DNA from: Thermodesulfobacteriota bacterium
GTDB taxonomy: Bacteria > Desulfobacterota > WTBG01 > CAIYCZ01 > CAIRTM01
Direction of reading: 5' to 3'
Length of the DNA stretch: 64,000 nt
NCBI GenBank assembly: GCA_026415325.1
Contig: JAOAHH010000072.1
Coordinates: 23,537-87,536, forward strand
Shown here: piece by piece, positions 25,147 through 34,040 of the stretch
How the letters are laid out: every line of letters starts with the position of its first letter
How positions within the stretch are numbered: the first letter of the stretch is position 1
Translations under genes and position numbers: made by a program
The notes under the pieces: generated by a model
The model's database searches: none
What the model was told of the DNA's origin: nothing
Seen by the model: the letters and a program-made list of their open reading frames with translations, nothing else

Positions 25147-25859
25147 ATCAGATACTGACCGTGTTCCGAAAAGAGTTTCGGAGTTTTTTTTCTTCACCGG
25201 TTGCTTATATCTTTATCATTTCTTTTTTGGTAGTCACCAACTGGCTCTTTTTCAGAACATTTTTCATTATGGGGCAGGCAAGTCTGCGGAACTTTTTCGG
25301 CCTGCTGCCCTGGATTTTTCTGTTTCTCGCGCCGGTTATCACCATGCGCGCATGGGCAGAGGAAAAGAAACTCGGCACGATCGAGGTACTGATGACGCTC
25401 CCCCTTAGCACGGCCGAGATCGTCCTGGGCAAGTTTTTAGCCTGTGTCACATTTCTTATTGTTGCGCTGTGTTTGACCGGAACCTTGCCGCTCACGGTCA
25501 TGATACTCGGCGATCCTGATCCAGGACCGCTGTGGGGAGGCTATGTCGGCGCCTGTCTGCTTGGAGCAGCCTATGTGGCGATTGGACTGTTTGCCTCGGG
25601 GATTACCGAGAACCAGATCGTATCGTTCATCGTTGCGATTGTTATCTGCTTTGCTTTTCTGATCGTTGGAGAAAACATCGTGTTGTACAGCGTGCCGCCC
25701 GCGCTCGGATCGGTGTGCGCGTATTTGGGGCTCGGCACCCATTTTGAGAGCATCGGCAGAGGCGTGATCGATTCACGTGATATATTGTACTATGTTTCTA
25801 TGATTGTGTTTTTTCTCGCTCTTAATTATCTGACTATTGAAAGCAGACGATGGAAGTAA
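25143..25859 (+). CDS. ABC transporter permease, GldF-like
   Basis: This is a 238-residue ABC-2 type permease with six predicted membrane helices. The opening MNQILTVFRKEFRSFFSSPVAYIFI is characteristic of GldF-type permeases, as is the RAWAEEKKLGTIEVLMTLPL segment after the second helix, a cytoplasmic coupling element that contacts the ATPase. It overlaps the ATPase stop by 4 bp and the next gene by 10 bp, so expression is coupled. With the GldA-like ATPase and the GldG-like protein it should form one inner-membrane complex. The substrate is unknown. Confidence 0.9.
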   Translation: MNQILTVFRKEFRSFFSSPVAYIFIISFLVVTNWLFFRTFFIMGQASLRNFFGLLPWIFLFLAPVITMRAWAEEKKLGTIEVLMTLPLSTAEIVLGKFLACVTFLIVALCLTGTLPLTVMILGDPDPGPLWGGYVGACLLGAAYVAIGLFASGITENQIVSFIVAIVICFAFLIVGENIVLYSVPPALGSVCAYLGLGTHFESIGRGVIDSRDILYYVSMIVFFLALNYLTIESRRWK

Positions 25860-27514
25860 AAAGTAAAAGCATCCAAACAATCGTTCGCGGAACTAATGTT
25901 ACGCTCGTTGCCATACTGCTTGCCGGCATTCTTGTCGTTCTGAACGCATTTTCTGCACGGCATTTTATCAGGTATGATCTTACGCGCACCAAGCGGTATA
26001 CGATTTCTGATGCCACGAAGAACATCCTCGCCGGGCTTGACGATTTGGTGAACATTAAGGTCTATCTCTCGCGCAAGCTGCCGCCGTATATGGCGCCGCT
26101 CGTCGACCAAGTAAAAGATCTCCTTGAAGAGTATCGCGTGTACGGCAAAGGAAACATCGCTGTGGAGTATATCGATCCCGAGGATGATCCGACCCTTGCC
26201 CAAAAACTTCAGTTTATGGGCATTCCGCAACTGCGGCTTAATATTGTCGAAAAGGATCAGGCTGCAGTAACAACTGTGTATATGGGACTTGCTGTGCTAT
26301 ATGGCGACAACAAAGAGGTCATCCCTGCGCTGACCGACACCGCAACTCTAGAATACGAACTAACCAGCAAGGTGCTCCGGGTAAGCAGAAAAGAGGTGAA
26401 GACCGTTGGCTTCCTGAGCGGTCATGGCGAACCCGATCTGCAGCGGTTGTCGGTCATCGATAAAGAACTCAAGGAACAATATTATACCCGTCAGGTATCT
26501 ACCGCTTCGGGAGAAAAAATACCCTCTGATATTGCCGTGCTCGTTGTCGCTGCGCCAAAAAAACTTTCCGACCGCGACCTGTTTGAAATCGACCAATACC
26601 TCATGTCCGGCGGCAAGATCATCTTTCTTATCGACGGAGTCGATGTGGAAGAGCGGAGCATGCAGGGCACGGTCGTCGATTCGGGCATCAGTAAGTTGCT
26701 CAAACATTACGGGGTGAGCGTCATGCCCGAAGTAGTGCTTGACCGTCTCAATGAAAATGCCTCGTTCCGCAGCGGGCCGTTCAGCATTATCATGCCGTAT
26801 CCGTTCTGGGTGAAGGTCATCCGCCAGAGTTCACCGGTTGATCACCCGATCGTCAACCGAATCGAGAGCATCACATTCCCGTGGGCAAGCCCGCTCGAAG
26901 TTGTACAGGATAATGCCACAAACCGACAGGTAACCGTTCTTGCCCAAACGACCCGTTATGCATGGACGCAGAAAGGGTATTTCGATTTTAACCCGCGACA
27001 GGAATATATGCCGCCGCGCGAGGGGAAACAGTACACCCTTGCTGTTGCCGTGAGCGGCGCGTTTTCCAGCTATTTTGCCGGAAAGCCAATCCCCGCCCCT
27101 GAGATTAAGGAACAAGAACTAGGCGATACTGATTCGAAGAAAAAAGACGCTAAAAAAACGAACGCCGAAAAGAAAACTTCAGATGAACAGCGCTCGGTTG
27201 TTGCCCAGAGCCCCGATACGAAAATCATCGTGGTCGGGAGCGCCCGGCTGATTGAGGATAACTTTGTCTCACAGTTTGACGGCAACCGTGCATTTTTTAT
27301 GAATGCCGTCGACTGGCTTGCAATCGGTGATGCCCTGATCGGTATCCGTTCCCGTGAATCCGGTGAAAGCCCGCTCCACGTGATTTCGGACCAGGCAAAA
27401 GCCCTTGTTCGCTGGTTTAACCTGTTTGCCGTTCCGGTGTTGCTGGTGCTGTTCGGGCTGGTGCAGTTCAGTCTGCGGCGTCGTAGAAAACGGCTTGGAG
27501 TTGTGCCCCTATGA
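25850..27514 (+). CDS. GldG-like ABC auxiliary protein
   Basis: This 554-residue protein belongs to the family annotated as the auxiliary component of gliding-motility ABC transporters (GldG/DUF4350-like). It has one N-terminal helix (about 13-37, VTLVAILLAGILVVLNAF), a large extracytoplasmic region that begins with RYDLTRTKRYTISDATKNIL, a family hallmark, and one C-terminal helix (LFAVPVLLVLFGLVQFSL). A Lys/Asp-rich linker (TDSKKKDAKKTNAEKK) separates the main domain from the last 90 residues and is probably disordered. TVGFLSGHGEPDL is also conserved. Its start lies within the last codons of the permease. It probably binds or presents the transported substrate; this is inferred from topology. 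Confidence 0.85.
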   Translation: MEVKSKSIQTIVRGTNVTLVAILLAGILVVLNAFSARHFIRYDLTRTKRYTISDATKNILAGLDDLVNIKVYLSRKLPPYMAPLVDQVKDLLEEYRVYGKGNIAVEYIDPEDDPTLAQKLQFMGIPQLRLNIVEKDQAAVTTVYMGLAVLYGDNKEVIPALTDTATLEYELTSKVLRVSRKEVKTVGFLSGHGEPDLQRLSVIDKELKEQYYTRQVSTASGEKIPSDIAVLVVAAPKKLSDRDLFEIDQYLMSGGKIIFLIDGVDVEERSMQGTVVDSGISKLLKHYGVSVMPEVVLDRLNENASFRSGPFSIIMPYPFWVKVIRQSSPVDHPIVNRIESITFPWASPLEVVQDNATNRQVTVLAQTTRYAWTQKGYFDFNPRQEYMPPREGKQYTLAVAVSGAFSSYFAGKPIPAPEIKEQELGDTDSKKKDAKKTNAEKKTSDEQRSVVAQSPDTKIIVVGSARLIEDNFVSQFDGNRAFFMNAVDWLAIGDALIGIRSRESGESPLHVISDQAKALVRWFNLFAVPVLLVLFGLVQFSLRRRRKRLGVVPL

Positions 27515-28494
27515 CAAATTTTAAAAATGCACTTATCCTGACCGCGGTGCTTGTGGTGCTCGCAGGCATTTACGTGTTTGTCGAGCGGCCATTTGAAGCA
27601 CAACGAAAAAAGGAAACCCCAGCGTTTGTTCCTGATTTTGAAAAGGCGAAGGCTGATGCGGTGCGGATAACCATCACCAGCCCTACAAAAGGGAAGGTGA
27701 CGCTGACAAAAAAGGATCAAAACACTTGGACGGTGAGTGCACAGGATAAAATCTTTGATGCAGACGGCAGCGCTGTGCAAAATGTGCTCGATACGGTTGC
27801 AAAGCTGACCGCACATACGGTTGCTTCACGTAATCCGCAGAACTTTGACAGCTTTGAGGTGAGCGAAGCAAAGGGCATTGAAGTAAAAATCGAAGATGGC
27901 AGTCGCGTTCTTGCCCATTTTTATGTCGGTAAAAACGGCCCTGATATTTTCAGTACCTATCTGCGCCAAAAAGATGCAAATACGGTGGTGCTCACCAATA
28001 CACTGGTCAAGACCGTCTTTGAGCGCGAGCTCAAGGACTGGCGCGACAAAACCATCGTGCGCGTTGATAAGGATGCAATTCTTGAATATGTTGTTGAAGG
28101 TGATATGTCCCTTGCGATGAAAAAAGACGATACAGGCGTCTGGCAGGTCGTGAAACCGAGTGTCTTTACGGCAAAAAAAGATGCTGCTGAAAAGGTCATC
28201 ACAAGTTTTTCAGGCCTCAAGGCAGTTGATTTTCCGGAAGGAAAGCTTTCAGAATTCGGACTTGATAAACCAAGGCGCACGATACGTGCCGTACTGAAAG
28301 ACGGCAGCAGCCAGACGCTCTTTGTCGGCAAAGAGAAGAACGCCTATCAGTTTTTCGTGAAAACCGCTTCCAGCGATACCGTATACGTCATCGAAAAGTA
28401 TTCGCTCGAGTCACTGTGTCCTGCGCTTGATACGTTGCGGGAAGCAGAAAAGAAGGCCGCCGCCCAGCAGCCTGATAATGCAACCAAGAAATAG
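27511..28494 (+). CDS. DUF4340 domain protein
   Basis: This 327-residue protein has a single N-terminal membrane anchor (ALILTAVLVVLAGIYVFVE) and a long extracytoplasmic beta-rich part made of DUF4340 repeats. KADAVRITITSPTKGKVTLTK, SFEVSEAKGIEVKI and FGLDKPRRTIRAVLKDGS are the recurring family pattern. It overlaps the GldG-like gene by 4 bp (ATGA) and ends the operon. DUF4340 proteins are regularly found behind GldAFG-like transporters. It is probably an accessory subunit on the outer side of the inner membrane, but its biochemical role is not known. The C-terminus is Ala/Lys-rich and probably disordered. It ends 27 bp from the convergent purC. Confidence 0.85.
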   Translation: MTNFKNALILTAVLVVLAGIYVFVERPFEAQRKKETPAFVPDFEKAKADAVRITITSPTKGKVTLTKKDQNTWTVSAQDKIFDADGSAVQNVLDTVAKLTAHTVASRNPQNFDSFEVSEAKGIEVKIEDGSRVLAHFYVGKNGPDIFSTYLRQKDANTVVLTNTLVKTVFERELKDWRDKTIVRVDKDAILEYVVEGDMSLAMKKDDTGVWQVVKPSVFTAKKDAAEKVITSFSGLKAVDFPEGKLSEFGLDKPRRTIRAVLKDGSSQTLFVGKEKNAYQFFVKTASSDTVYVIEKYSLESLCPALDTLREAEKKAAAQQPDNATKK

Positions 28495-28521
28495 AGGTGC
28501 TTTACTACCGGGACAATCTTT

Positions 28522-29421
28522 TTATGCCCCGATATTTCTACCGGTAAGTCGTCTACACGCCTCACGGTATTTTTCTGCAGTTTTTTGGACGATATCCTCG
28601 GGAAGTACGGGTGCAGGCGGCTTTTGATCCCAATTGAGCGACAGCAGATAATCCCTGACAAACTGCTTATCGTAACTTGGCTGAGGTCTGCCCGGAACAT
28701 AAGAATCCTTTGGCCAGAAGCGGGAGGAATCAGGTGTGAGCAGCTCATCGATCAGGATAAGGCTGCCGTCAACGATACCGAATTCCATCTTCGTATCGGC
28801 GATGATAATGCCCTTCTGCTCGGCTATGGATTTTGCTTTTTTATAGATTGCGATGGAAAGCGAACGCACGGTTTCAGCAATCTCTTTGCCGACAAGATCT
28901 TGAGCCTGTTCAAAACTGATGTTCTCATCATGCATCCCGATATCTGCCTTGGTTGACGGCGTGAAGATTGGCTCGGGGAGCTCCTCGGATTCGCGCAGCC
29001 CCGGCGGGAGCGGAATGCCGCAGATCGCTCCGGTCTTCTGGTAATCTTTCCAGCCTGATCCGGAAATATACCCGCGCACAATACATTCGACAGGAAGCGG
29101 CCGCGCCTTTTTTACCAGCATGCTCCTGCCCTGTAATACGTCAGCATACGGTCGACATGAAGGGGGATATGCCGAAACATCGGTTGTGATAATATGATGC
29201 GGCACGATATCGTTCATGTGCTCAAACCAAAAGACAGACAGTGCGGTGAGCACCTTACCTTTATCGGGGATCCCGTTTGGCAAGACAACATCAAAGGCGG
29301 AAATCCTATCGGTTGACACGATCAAAAGGGCGTCACCGAGATCATACACATCGCGCACTTTGCCTCGATTTGCAAGCTGAAGACCGCTCAGTTCTGTTTT
29401 CAGGATTATGGTATTGCTCAT
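28522..29421 (-). CDS. purC: SAICAR synthase (phosphoribosylaminoimidazole-succinocarboxamide synthase)
   Basis: This 299-residue enzyme joins aspartate to CAIR in purine synthesis. Diagnostic segments are [78 protein letters not shown] and [12 protein letters not shown]. It is the longer yeast/deltaproteobacterial-like form (about 300 residues) rather than the 240-residue E. coli form. AAAGGAGAG lies 4 nt before the ATG. It sits 19 bp downstream of korC and is the last gene of the fumarase-kor run, so it is likely co-transcribed with central-carbon genes rather than with other pur genes. Confidence 0.95.
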   Translation of the reverse strand: MSNTIILKTELSGLQLANRGKVRDVYDLGDALLIVSTDRISAFDVVLPNGIPDKGKVLTALSVFWFEHMNDIVPHHIITTDVSAYPPSCRPYADVLQGRSMLVKKARPLPVECIVRGYISGSGWKDYQKTGAICGIPLPPGLRESEELPEPIFTPSTKADIGMHDENISFEQAQDLVGKEIAETVRSLSIAIYKKAKSIAEQKGIIIADTKMEFGIVDGSLILIDELLTPDSSRFWPKDSYVPGRPQPSYDKQFVRDYLLSLNWDQKPPAPVLPEDIVQKTAEKYREACRRLTGRNIGA

Positions 29422-29440
29422 GCCACTCTCCTTTCATTTT

Positions 29441-30016
29441 TTAGATGTCTTCATCGCCGCCGGGCCGCACTGATAACCGCAGCGCCGCCCGCGCCGCTCC
29501 TTTGCCTGCCTCAAATGCCTGTCGGTTCATTTCACGATGGGCTTTTGGCACCCGTTTCATAACCGCCTGTTCAAGTGCTTGCTCTGAAACATGCGACGTT
29601 AATTGGGATAATGATCCTAAGGCAATAATATTGGCGACATTTTCACGTCCAAACCTCTCCCGTGCAATACGAGAAAACGGGATGGCATAGACCTGTGTAT
29701 CGGCAACCTGAGACACGTACGTTGCATCAACGATCAGGATGCCGTTTGGTTTGAGATGCTTGAGATTATCGTCATACGCGTCCTGACTCATGGCAAGCAG
29801 CAGGTCAAGCATCTGCGCTTTCGGATAGTGAATTTCTTCGTCCGAAATAACCACATCCGAACGACTGAATCCGCCGCGGGCTGCAGCACCGTATGCCTGT
29901 GTCTGTGCGACGAATTTACCGTCGTAGATGCCGGCAGCCTCGGCAAGAATAATGCCGGCAAGGATAATGCCTTGCCCGCCCAGACCTGCAAGCCTGATCT
30001 CATATTGCTGCGCCAT
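29441..30016 (-). CDS. korC: 2-oxoglutarate:ferredoxin oxidoreductase subunit gamma
   Basis: This is the 191-residue gamma subunit of the CoA-acylating, ferredoxin-dependent 2-oxoacid oxidoreductase. It opens with YEIRLAGLGGQGIILAGIIL, the gamma-subunit signature, followed by TQAYGAAARGGFSRSDVVIS. The ATG at 30016 has GAGG and AGGAAG just upstream. The frame stays open for about 140 residues further upstream, but that sequence lies antisense over korB. korC is fourth in the D-A-B-C order. The enzyme runs oxidatively in an anaerobic TCA cycle or reductively for CO2 fixation; the sequence does not tell which. The 2-oxoglutarate assignment rests on gene order and subunit type. Confidence 0.88.
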   Translation of the reverse strand: MAQQYEIRLAGLGGQGIILAGIILAEAAGIYDGKFVAQTQAYGAAARGGFSRSDVVISDEEIHYPKAQMLDLLLAMSQDAYDDNLKHLKPNGILIVDATYVSQVADTQVYAIPFSRIARERFGRENVANIIALGSLSQLTSHVSEQALEQAVMKRVPKAHREMNRQAFEAGKGAARAALRLSVRPGGDEDI

Positions 30017-30044
30017 CTTCCTGACCTCTGCTTTCTGTGCTGCT

Positions 30045-30872
30045 TTATTTTCCCTGTGCCTTTTTGACAAGGGCTGCGTATGACTCACAGAATTCTGGCC
30101 GATCGATATCGACAAACACGCCTGTCGGAATTTTTCCCGATTTAATAGCATCAGCGATGTTCTCAGCTTCATCAAGCGACACGGTGTCCTCATCCAAATG
30201 TCTGAGCATGTCAACTGCGCTTCCGAGCTTGTTGTGTCTGCCGTAAATGGTAGGACAAGGGGACAATATTTCGAGCACAGAAAAGCCGTTTTTCCTGATG
30301 GCAAGCTCAACGAGCTCGTCAAGTCGATCCGTGTCAAAAACGGTTCCTCGTGCTGCAAACGTTGCACCTGCTGCTTCTGCAAGCCGCATGACGTCAAAGC
30401 TCTGTTCGATATTGCCGAACGGCGCTGTGGTCGCAATTTTCCCCTGTGGTGTTGTGGGCGACATCTGGCCGCCGGTCATGCCGTAAATGTTGTTATTGTA
30501 CACAAAAGCGGTCATGTCAATGTTGCGCCGCGCAGCATGGATGAAATGGTTGCCGCCGATGGCAAGGGCATCGCCGTCGCCCATTACCACCAATACAGTG
30601 AGTTCAGGTCGGGCTAGTTTGACACCGGTTGCAAAGGCAAGTGCGCGTCCGTGGGTAGTGTGCAAGGTGTTCACGTCAACGTAAGTTGACGTTCTGCCGG
30701 AGCAACCAATACCAGAAACCATGACAACCTGATCCTTTGGCAGTCCGAGCGTATGGAGAGCTCTGATGATTGAGCCGAGTACAATCCCGTTGCCACAACC
30801 TGCACACCAAATCAGGGGAAACTTTTTTTCATGCCGCAGGTACTGATATACATTGATATTACGGTACGCCAT
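30045..30872 (-). CDS. korB: 2-oxoglutarate:ferredoxin oxidoreductase subunit beta
   Basis: This 275-residue subunit binds thiamine diphosphate and an iron-sulfur cluster. WCAGCGNGIVLGSIIRAL and GIGCSGRTSTYVDVNTLHTTHG carry the cysteines and TPP contacts. The TPP magnesium motif is GDGDALAIGGNHFIHAARRN..VYNNNIYGMTGGQ. CPTIYGR near the C-terminus is another conserved cysteine segment. I chose the ATG at 30872 because AAGGA lies 7 nt before it; an ATG at 30878 would be too close to that site. It starts 10 bp after the korA stop. The partners are korA, korC and korD in the same operon. Confidence 0.92.
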   Translation of the reverse strand: MAYRNINVYQYLRHEKKFPLIWCAGCGNGIVLGSIIRALHTLGLPKDQVVMVSGIGCSGRTSTYVDVNTLHTTHGRALAFATGVKLARPELTVLVVMGDGDALAIGGNHFIHAARRNIDMTAFVYNNNIYGMTGGQMSPTTPQGKIATTAPFGNIEQSFDVMRLAEAAGATFAARGTVFDTDRLDELVELAIRKNGFSVLEILSPCPTIYGRHNKLGSAVDMLRHLDEDTVSLDEAENIADAIKSGKIPTGVFVDIDRPEFCESYAALVKKAQGK

Positions 30873-30882
30873 ACCCATTTCC

Positions 30883-32001
30883 TTATGCAACAACCTGCAC
30901 CATTTCCTGCGGGGTAATGAGCTCGCCGTCAACTTTGCTGATTTTTCGCACCGTGCGACGACCCTGATTGACGCGCAGCACCTCGCGGTAAATCTGCCCC
31001 ATGTTCATTTCAGGCACATAGAGTTCTTTCACCGACTGGGGAAGACCCTCGATCGCACGCCGAGGAAAAGGCCACAAGGTCTGGAGTTTCAGGAGTCCTG
31101 CTTTTTTCCCTGCGGTGCGCAGCTGCAGTACCACGCTCTTTGCCGTGCGTGCCACACTGCCGTAGGCAACAATGACACAAGTGGCATCATCGGTTAAAAA
31201 AGTTTCACACAGCATAATCTCATCAAAACCCTGCCGTATCTTTTTAAACAGGCGGTTGATCGCAGCGTCAACCTCGCAGGGCTTTGTCGTGGGAAAACCC
31301 ATTTCATCGTGGGTCAGGCCGGTGATATGATAACGGTAACCATCACCAAATGCCGCCATCAGCGGCACACCGCTCTTATTGTCTTCGAACGGCCGATACC
31401 ATTCAGGCGGACAGGTTGGCCGGGCGCGGTTGATGATATCGATGCTTTCTGGTTGCGGCAGCACGACCTTTTCCCGAAGGTGTCCAATCACCTCGTCCAT
31501 AAGCATGATGACGGGCGTGCGGTATTGTTCGGAAAAATTTACTGCTTTGATCGTGAGATCGAATGCTTCGCGCACCGATGAAGGGGTGAGCACGATAATG
31601 GGATGGTCGCCATGGGTGCCCCAGCGTGCCTGCTGCACATCACCTTGTGAGGGGAGTGTGGGAAGGCCGGTGCTGGGACCGCCGCGCATAACATTCACGA
31701 CCACACATGGCACCTCTGCCATTGCAGCAAAGCCGATGTTTTCCTGCATCAGTGAAAAACCCGGTCCGCTGGTGGCAGTCATTGCTTTGGCACCGGCAAT
31801 TGAGGCGCCGATAACAGCAGCCATGCTAGCGATTTCATCCTCCATTTGAATGAACGTTCTGCCGAGCCGCGGCAGCCTGCGTGACATGATCTCGCCGATC
31901 TCATTAGACGGGGTGATCGGATACCCGGCATAGAACGTGATCCCTGCGACAATCGCACCCTCAACACAGGCTTCATTCCCCATCAGGAGTTGCGGTTCCA
32001 T
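30883..32001 (-). CDS. korA: 2-oxoglutarate:ferredoxin oxidoreductase subunit alpha
   Basis: This is the 372-residue alpha subunit of the 2-oxoacid:ferredoxin oxidoreductase. Its N-terminus, LLMGNEACVEGAIVAGITFY followed by AGYPITPSNEI, is the substrate and TPP-binding pyrimidine-domain signature. TSGPGFSLMQENIGFAAMAE and the MRGGPSTGLPTLPSQGD motif are conserved. The length fits the separate alpha subunit, without the gamma domain fused to it as in archaeal Kor. It sits between korD (21 bp upstream) and korB (10 bp downstream). No strong ribosome-binding site precedes the ATG, so expression may rely on coupling to korD. Confidence 0.93.
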   Translation of the reverse strand: MEPQLLMGNEACVEGAIVAGITFYAGYPITPSNEIGEIMSRRLPRLGRTFIQMEDEIASMAAVIGASIAGAKAMTATSGPGFSLMQENIGFAAMAEVPCVVVNVMRGGPSTGLPTLPSQGDVQQARWGTHGDHPIIVLTPSSVREAFDLTIKAVNFSEQYRTPVIMLMDEVIGHLREKVVLPQPESIDIINRARPTCPPEWYRPFEDNKSGVPLMAAFGDGYRYHITGLTHDEMGFPTTKPCEVDAAINRLFKKIRQGFDEIMLCETFLTDDATCVIVAYGSVARTAKSVVLQLRTAGKKAGLLKLQTLWPFPRRAIEGLPQSVKELYVPEMNMGQIYREVLRVNQGRRTVRKISKVDGELITPQEMVQVVA

Positions 32002-32022
32002 AAGTTGCCAGTCTTCGGATGG

Positions 32023-32304
32023 TTATGATACAGCGGCGCTTTCCCCGGTTTTTGTTTTTGACTCAACAACATGCAATGCAAAATCAGGGCACCGCGTTAT
32101 GCAAAAACCGCACAGATTGCATTCCACCGGCTTAACCGGACGCGGATAGCCGTCGCTATCGGCCATAAACACATTGCGGGGGCACAACTCAATACAAATG
32201 CTGCACCGTTTGCACCAGGTGTCATAAATCTGGAAAGAGACGCGCGGGAACTTGCTTCTTTTTTTCTTGTCCGTGTATTTAACTTTTGTCCTTTTTGAAA
32301 GCAT
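32023..32304 (-). CDS. korD: 2-oxoglutarate:ferredoxin oxidoreductase subunit delta (2[4Fe-4S] ferredoxin)
   Basis: This 93-residue ferredoxin-like subunit has two 4Fe-4S motifs, CKRCSICIELCP and CNLCGFCITRCP, separated by about 20 residues. It carries electrons between the KorAB active site and free ferredoxin. The N-terminus (MLSKRTKVKYTDKKKRSKFP) is strongly basic. The ATG at 32304 is the only start that gives a normal KorD length; upstream in-frame codons extend into sequence without family resemblance. It is the first kor gene and follows the fumarase beta subunit. Confidence 0.88.
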   Translation of the reverse strand: MLSKRTKVKYTDKKKRSKFPRVSFQIYDTWCKRCSICIELCPRNVFMADSDGYPRPVKPVECNLCGFCITRCPDFALHVVESKTKTGESAAVS

Positions 32305-32429
32305 CGAAAACCAACCGTTGCCAACATTTCTGTGCAGAATACAGCGTAACAGTTCGGGTAACAATAAAGGAAAGCCAATGAAAATGCAATAAGAAACAGA
32401 AAAGAGCGCAGGAGGCAATGCCGACACGG

Positions 32430-32981
32430 CTATGGTGCTGCTGCGGCAATTACTTGCCGGTACAGGTCGTTGCCGTACACGTCATTGATAACAATTACGG
32501 GCATCCGGTCGACCGTAAGCCGCATGACGGCTTCAGGCCCTAAATCCCCATACGCGATAACCTCTGCCTTTTTGACGCATTTGGCTATCAGCGCTCCGGC
32601 GCCGCCGATCGCAGCACAATATACGGCACAGTACTGCTTCAAGGCAGTGATTACCTCGGGTGACCGGGCGCCCTTGCCAATCGTGAGTTTCAGTCCTTCC
32701 TGCAGGAGGCGCGGCGTATATGCGTCCATGCGCGAGCTTGTTGTGGGACCGCAGGAGCCGATCGGTTTGCCGGGCGGGGCTGGTGTGGGGCCTGTATAAT
32801 AGATGATCTGTCCGTTGAGGGGAAAGGGCAATGGCTCGCCACGGACAAGAAGCTCTACAAGACGTTTGTGTGCCGTGTCGCGTGCTGTGTATATATCGCC
32901 GCTTATGAAAACCCTGTCCCCGGCTTTCAGTCGCTCGACCGTTTCATCGGTCAACGGTGGTGCAAGTAGAATGTCGCCCAT
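32430..32981 (-). CDS. Class I fumarase beta subunit (fumarate hydratase C-terminal domain)
   Basis: This 183-residue subunit forms the C-terminal half of a two-subunit, iron-sulfur class I fumarase (or the related L(+)-tartrate dehydratase TtdB). GDRVFISGDIYTARDTAHKR, YYTGPTPAPPGKPIGSCGPT followed by TSSRMD, GKGARS and KAEVIAYGDLGPEAV are the family landmarks. I used the ATG at 32981; an in-frame TTG nine bases earlier is possible. The alpha subunit lies 79 bp upstream and korD 125 bp downstream. The kor neighbours favour fumarase in a TCA-type pathway over tartrate breakdown. Confidence 0.9.
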   Translation of the reverse strand: MGDILLAPPLTDETVERLKAGDRVFISGDIYTARDTAHKRLVELLVRGEPLPFPLNGQIIYYTGPTPAPPGKPIGSCGPTTSSRMDAYTPRLLQEGLKLTIGKGARSPEVITALKQYCAVYCAAIGGAGALIAKCVKKAEVIAYGDLGPEAVMRLTVDRMPVIVINDVYGNDLYRQVIAAAAP

Positions 32982-32996
32982 ATGGTTCAATACTCA

Positions 32997-33061
32997 AGGA
33001 GACAGAATTCAGGAGTCAGCATAAAAGCATTTTGATTTCCGATCACTGTCTTTTGTCTCCT
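32997..33061. repeat. Inverted repeat between fumarase subunit genes
   Basis: AGGAGACA (32997-33004) is repeated in inverted form as TGTCTCCT (33054-33061), the latter ending on the fumarase alpha stop codon. Between them lies GAATTCAGGAGTCAG, which resembles a simple-sequence repeat unit. It fills most of the 79 bp spacer and could fold as a processing or stability hairpin in the operon mRNA. Confidence 0.4.
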
Positions 33062-33900
33062 CAAAGAATTATCTCTTTATGCCGGTGCGCATGGCAGTTT
33101 ATGTTTACGGCAACCGGCAGGCTTGCGATATGGCATGGATGCTTGAGTATATGCACGGCAAGACAGGTCGTGTCACCCCCGAGCCCTTGTGGCCCGATGC
33201 CAAGCCGATTGATTGCCGCAAAGAGTTCATGTTCCATGCACGCAAGTTCCGGATCAGAGTTTGCAGTGCCGACCGGCCTGAGCAGCGCCTTTTTTGCAAG
33301 CAGAGCAGCCTCTTCAAACGTCCCCCCGATTCCAACCCCTACAATGACAGGCGGGCAGGGATTTGCGCCTGCTTCACGAACCGAAGCTACTACGAAGTCC
33401 TCGATGCCCTGCCTGCCTTGTGATGGGTTAAGCATGGCGATGCGGCTCATGTTCTCACTGCCACCGCCTTTTGGTGCAACCGTGATCTTCAGCGTGTCGC
33501 CTGGAACAAGCTCGATATGCACCACCGCAGGCGTGTTGTCGCCGGTGTTTTTGCGCGTAAGCGGGTCGCAGATGGAGCAGCGTAGATAACCTTCCGTGTA
33601 TCCCTGCCGCACCCCCCGATTGATCGCCTCGATAAGGGATCCTCCGGTAATCCACACTTCATTTCCCAGTTCCACAAACACAACAGCAAACCCCGTATCC
33701 TGACACAAGGGCAAAGATTCTTCGCGGGCAACAGCCGCATTATCGAGCAGCAACCTGAGCATCTCGCGGCCCTGCACAGATGTTTCCCGATCCCGGGCAT
33801 ATTTCAGTGCGGCGCACACATCATCGCCAAGGTGGATGTTTGCCTCAATGCAGAGGCGTGCAACCTGTTCGGTTATCACACTGCAGTCTATAGTTTTCAT
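33061..33900 (-). CDS. Class I fumarase alpha subunit (N-terminal domain)
   Basis: This 279-residue catalytic iron-sulfur subunit is of class I fumarase/TtdA type and interconverts fumarate and malate. The cluster cysteines are visible in LPLCQDTGFAVVF, RCSICDPLTRKNTGDNTPAV and ANPCPPVIVGVGIGG. VAPKGGGSENMSRIAML and PQGLGGDTTCLAVHI are further landmarks. The length is standard. The [4Fe-4S] enzyme is oxygen-labile, which fits anaerobic life. It is the first gene of the fumarase-kor-purC run and is divergent from fmt, with a 140 bp spacer that holds a small ATTGC-TATC-GCAAT hairpin but no clear promoter. Confidence 0.92.
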   Translation of the reverse strand: MKTIDCSVITEQVARLCIEANIHLGDDVCAALKYARDRETSVQGREMLRLLLDNAAVAREESLPLCQDTGFAVVFVELGNEVWITGGSLIEAINRGVRQGYTEGYLRCSICDPLTRKNTGDNTPAVVHIELVPGDTLKITVAPKGGGSENMSRIAMLNPSQGRQGIEDFVVASVREAGANPCPPVIVGVGIGGTFEEAALLAKKALLRPVGTANSDPELACMEHELFAAINRLGIGPQGLGGDTTCLAVHILKHPCHIASLPVAVNINCHAHRHKEIIL

Positions 33901-34040
33901 GACGCACGAACCATTATGCTGACCGCATGATTGCTATCGCAATATCATGCCCTGATACGGCGGGTCAAGCCGCTTCTGCGTGCACTATGCAAAGACCGAT
34001 GTCTATGGTAAAGTACTATAAAAGGGTGGAATAGGAGTAT

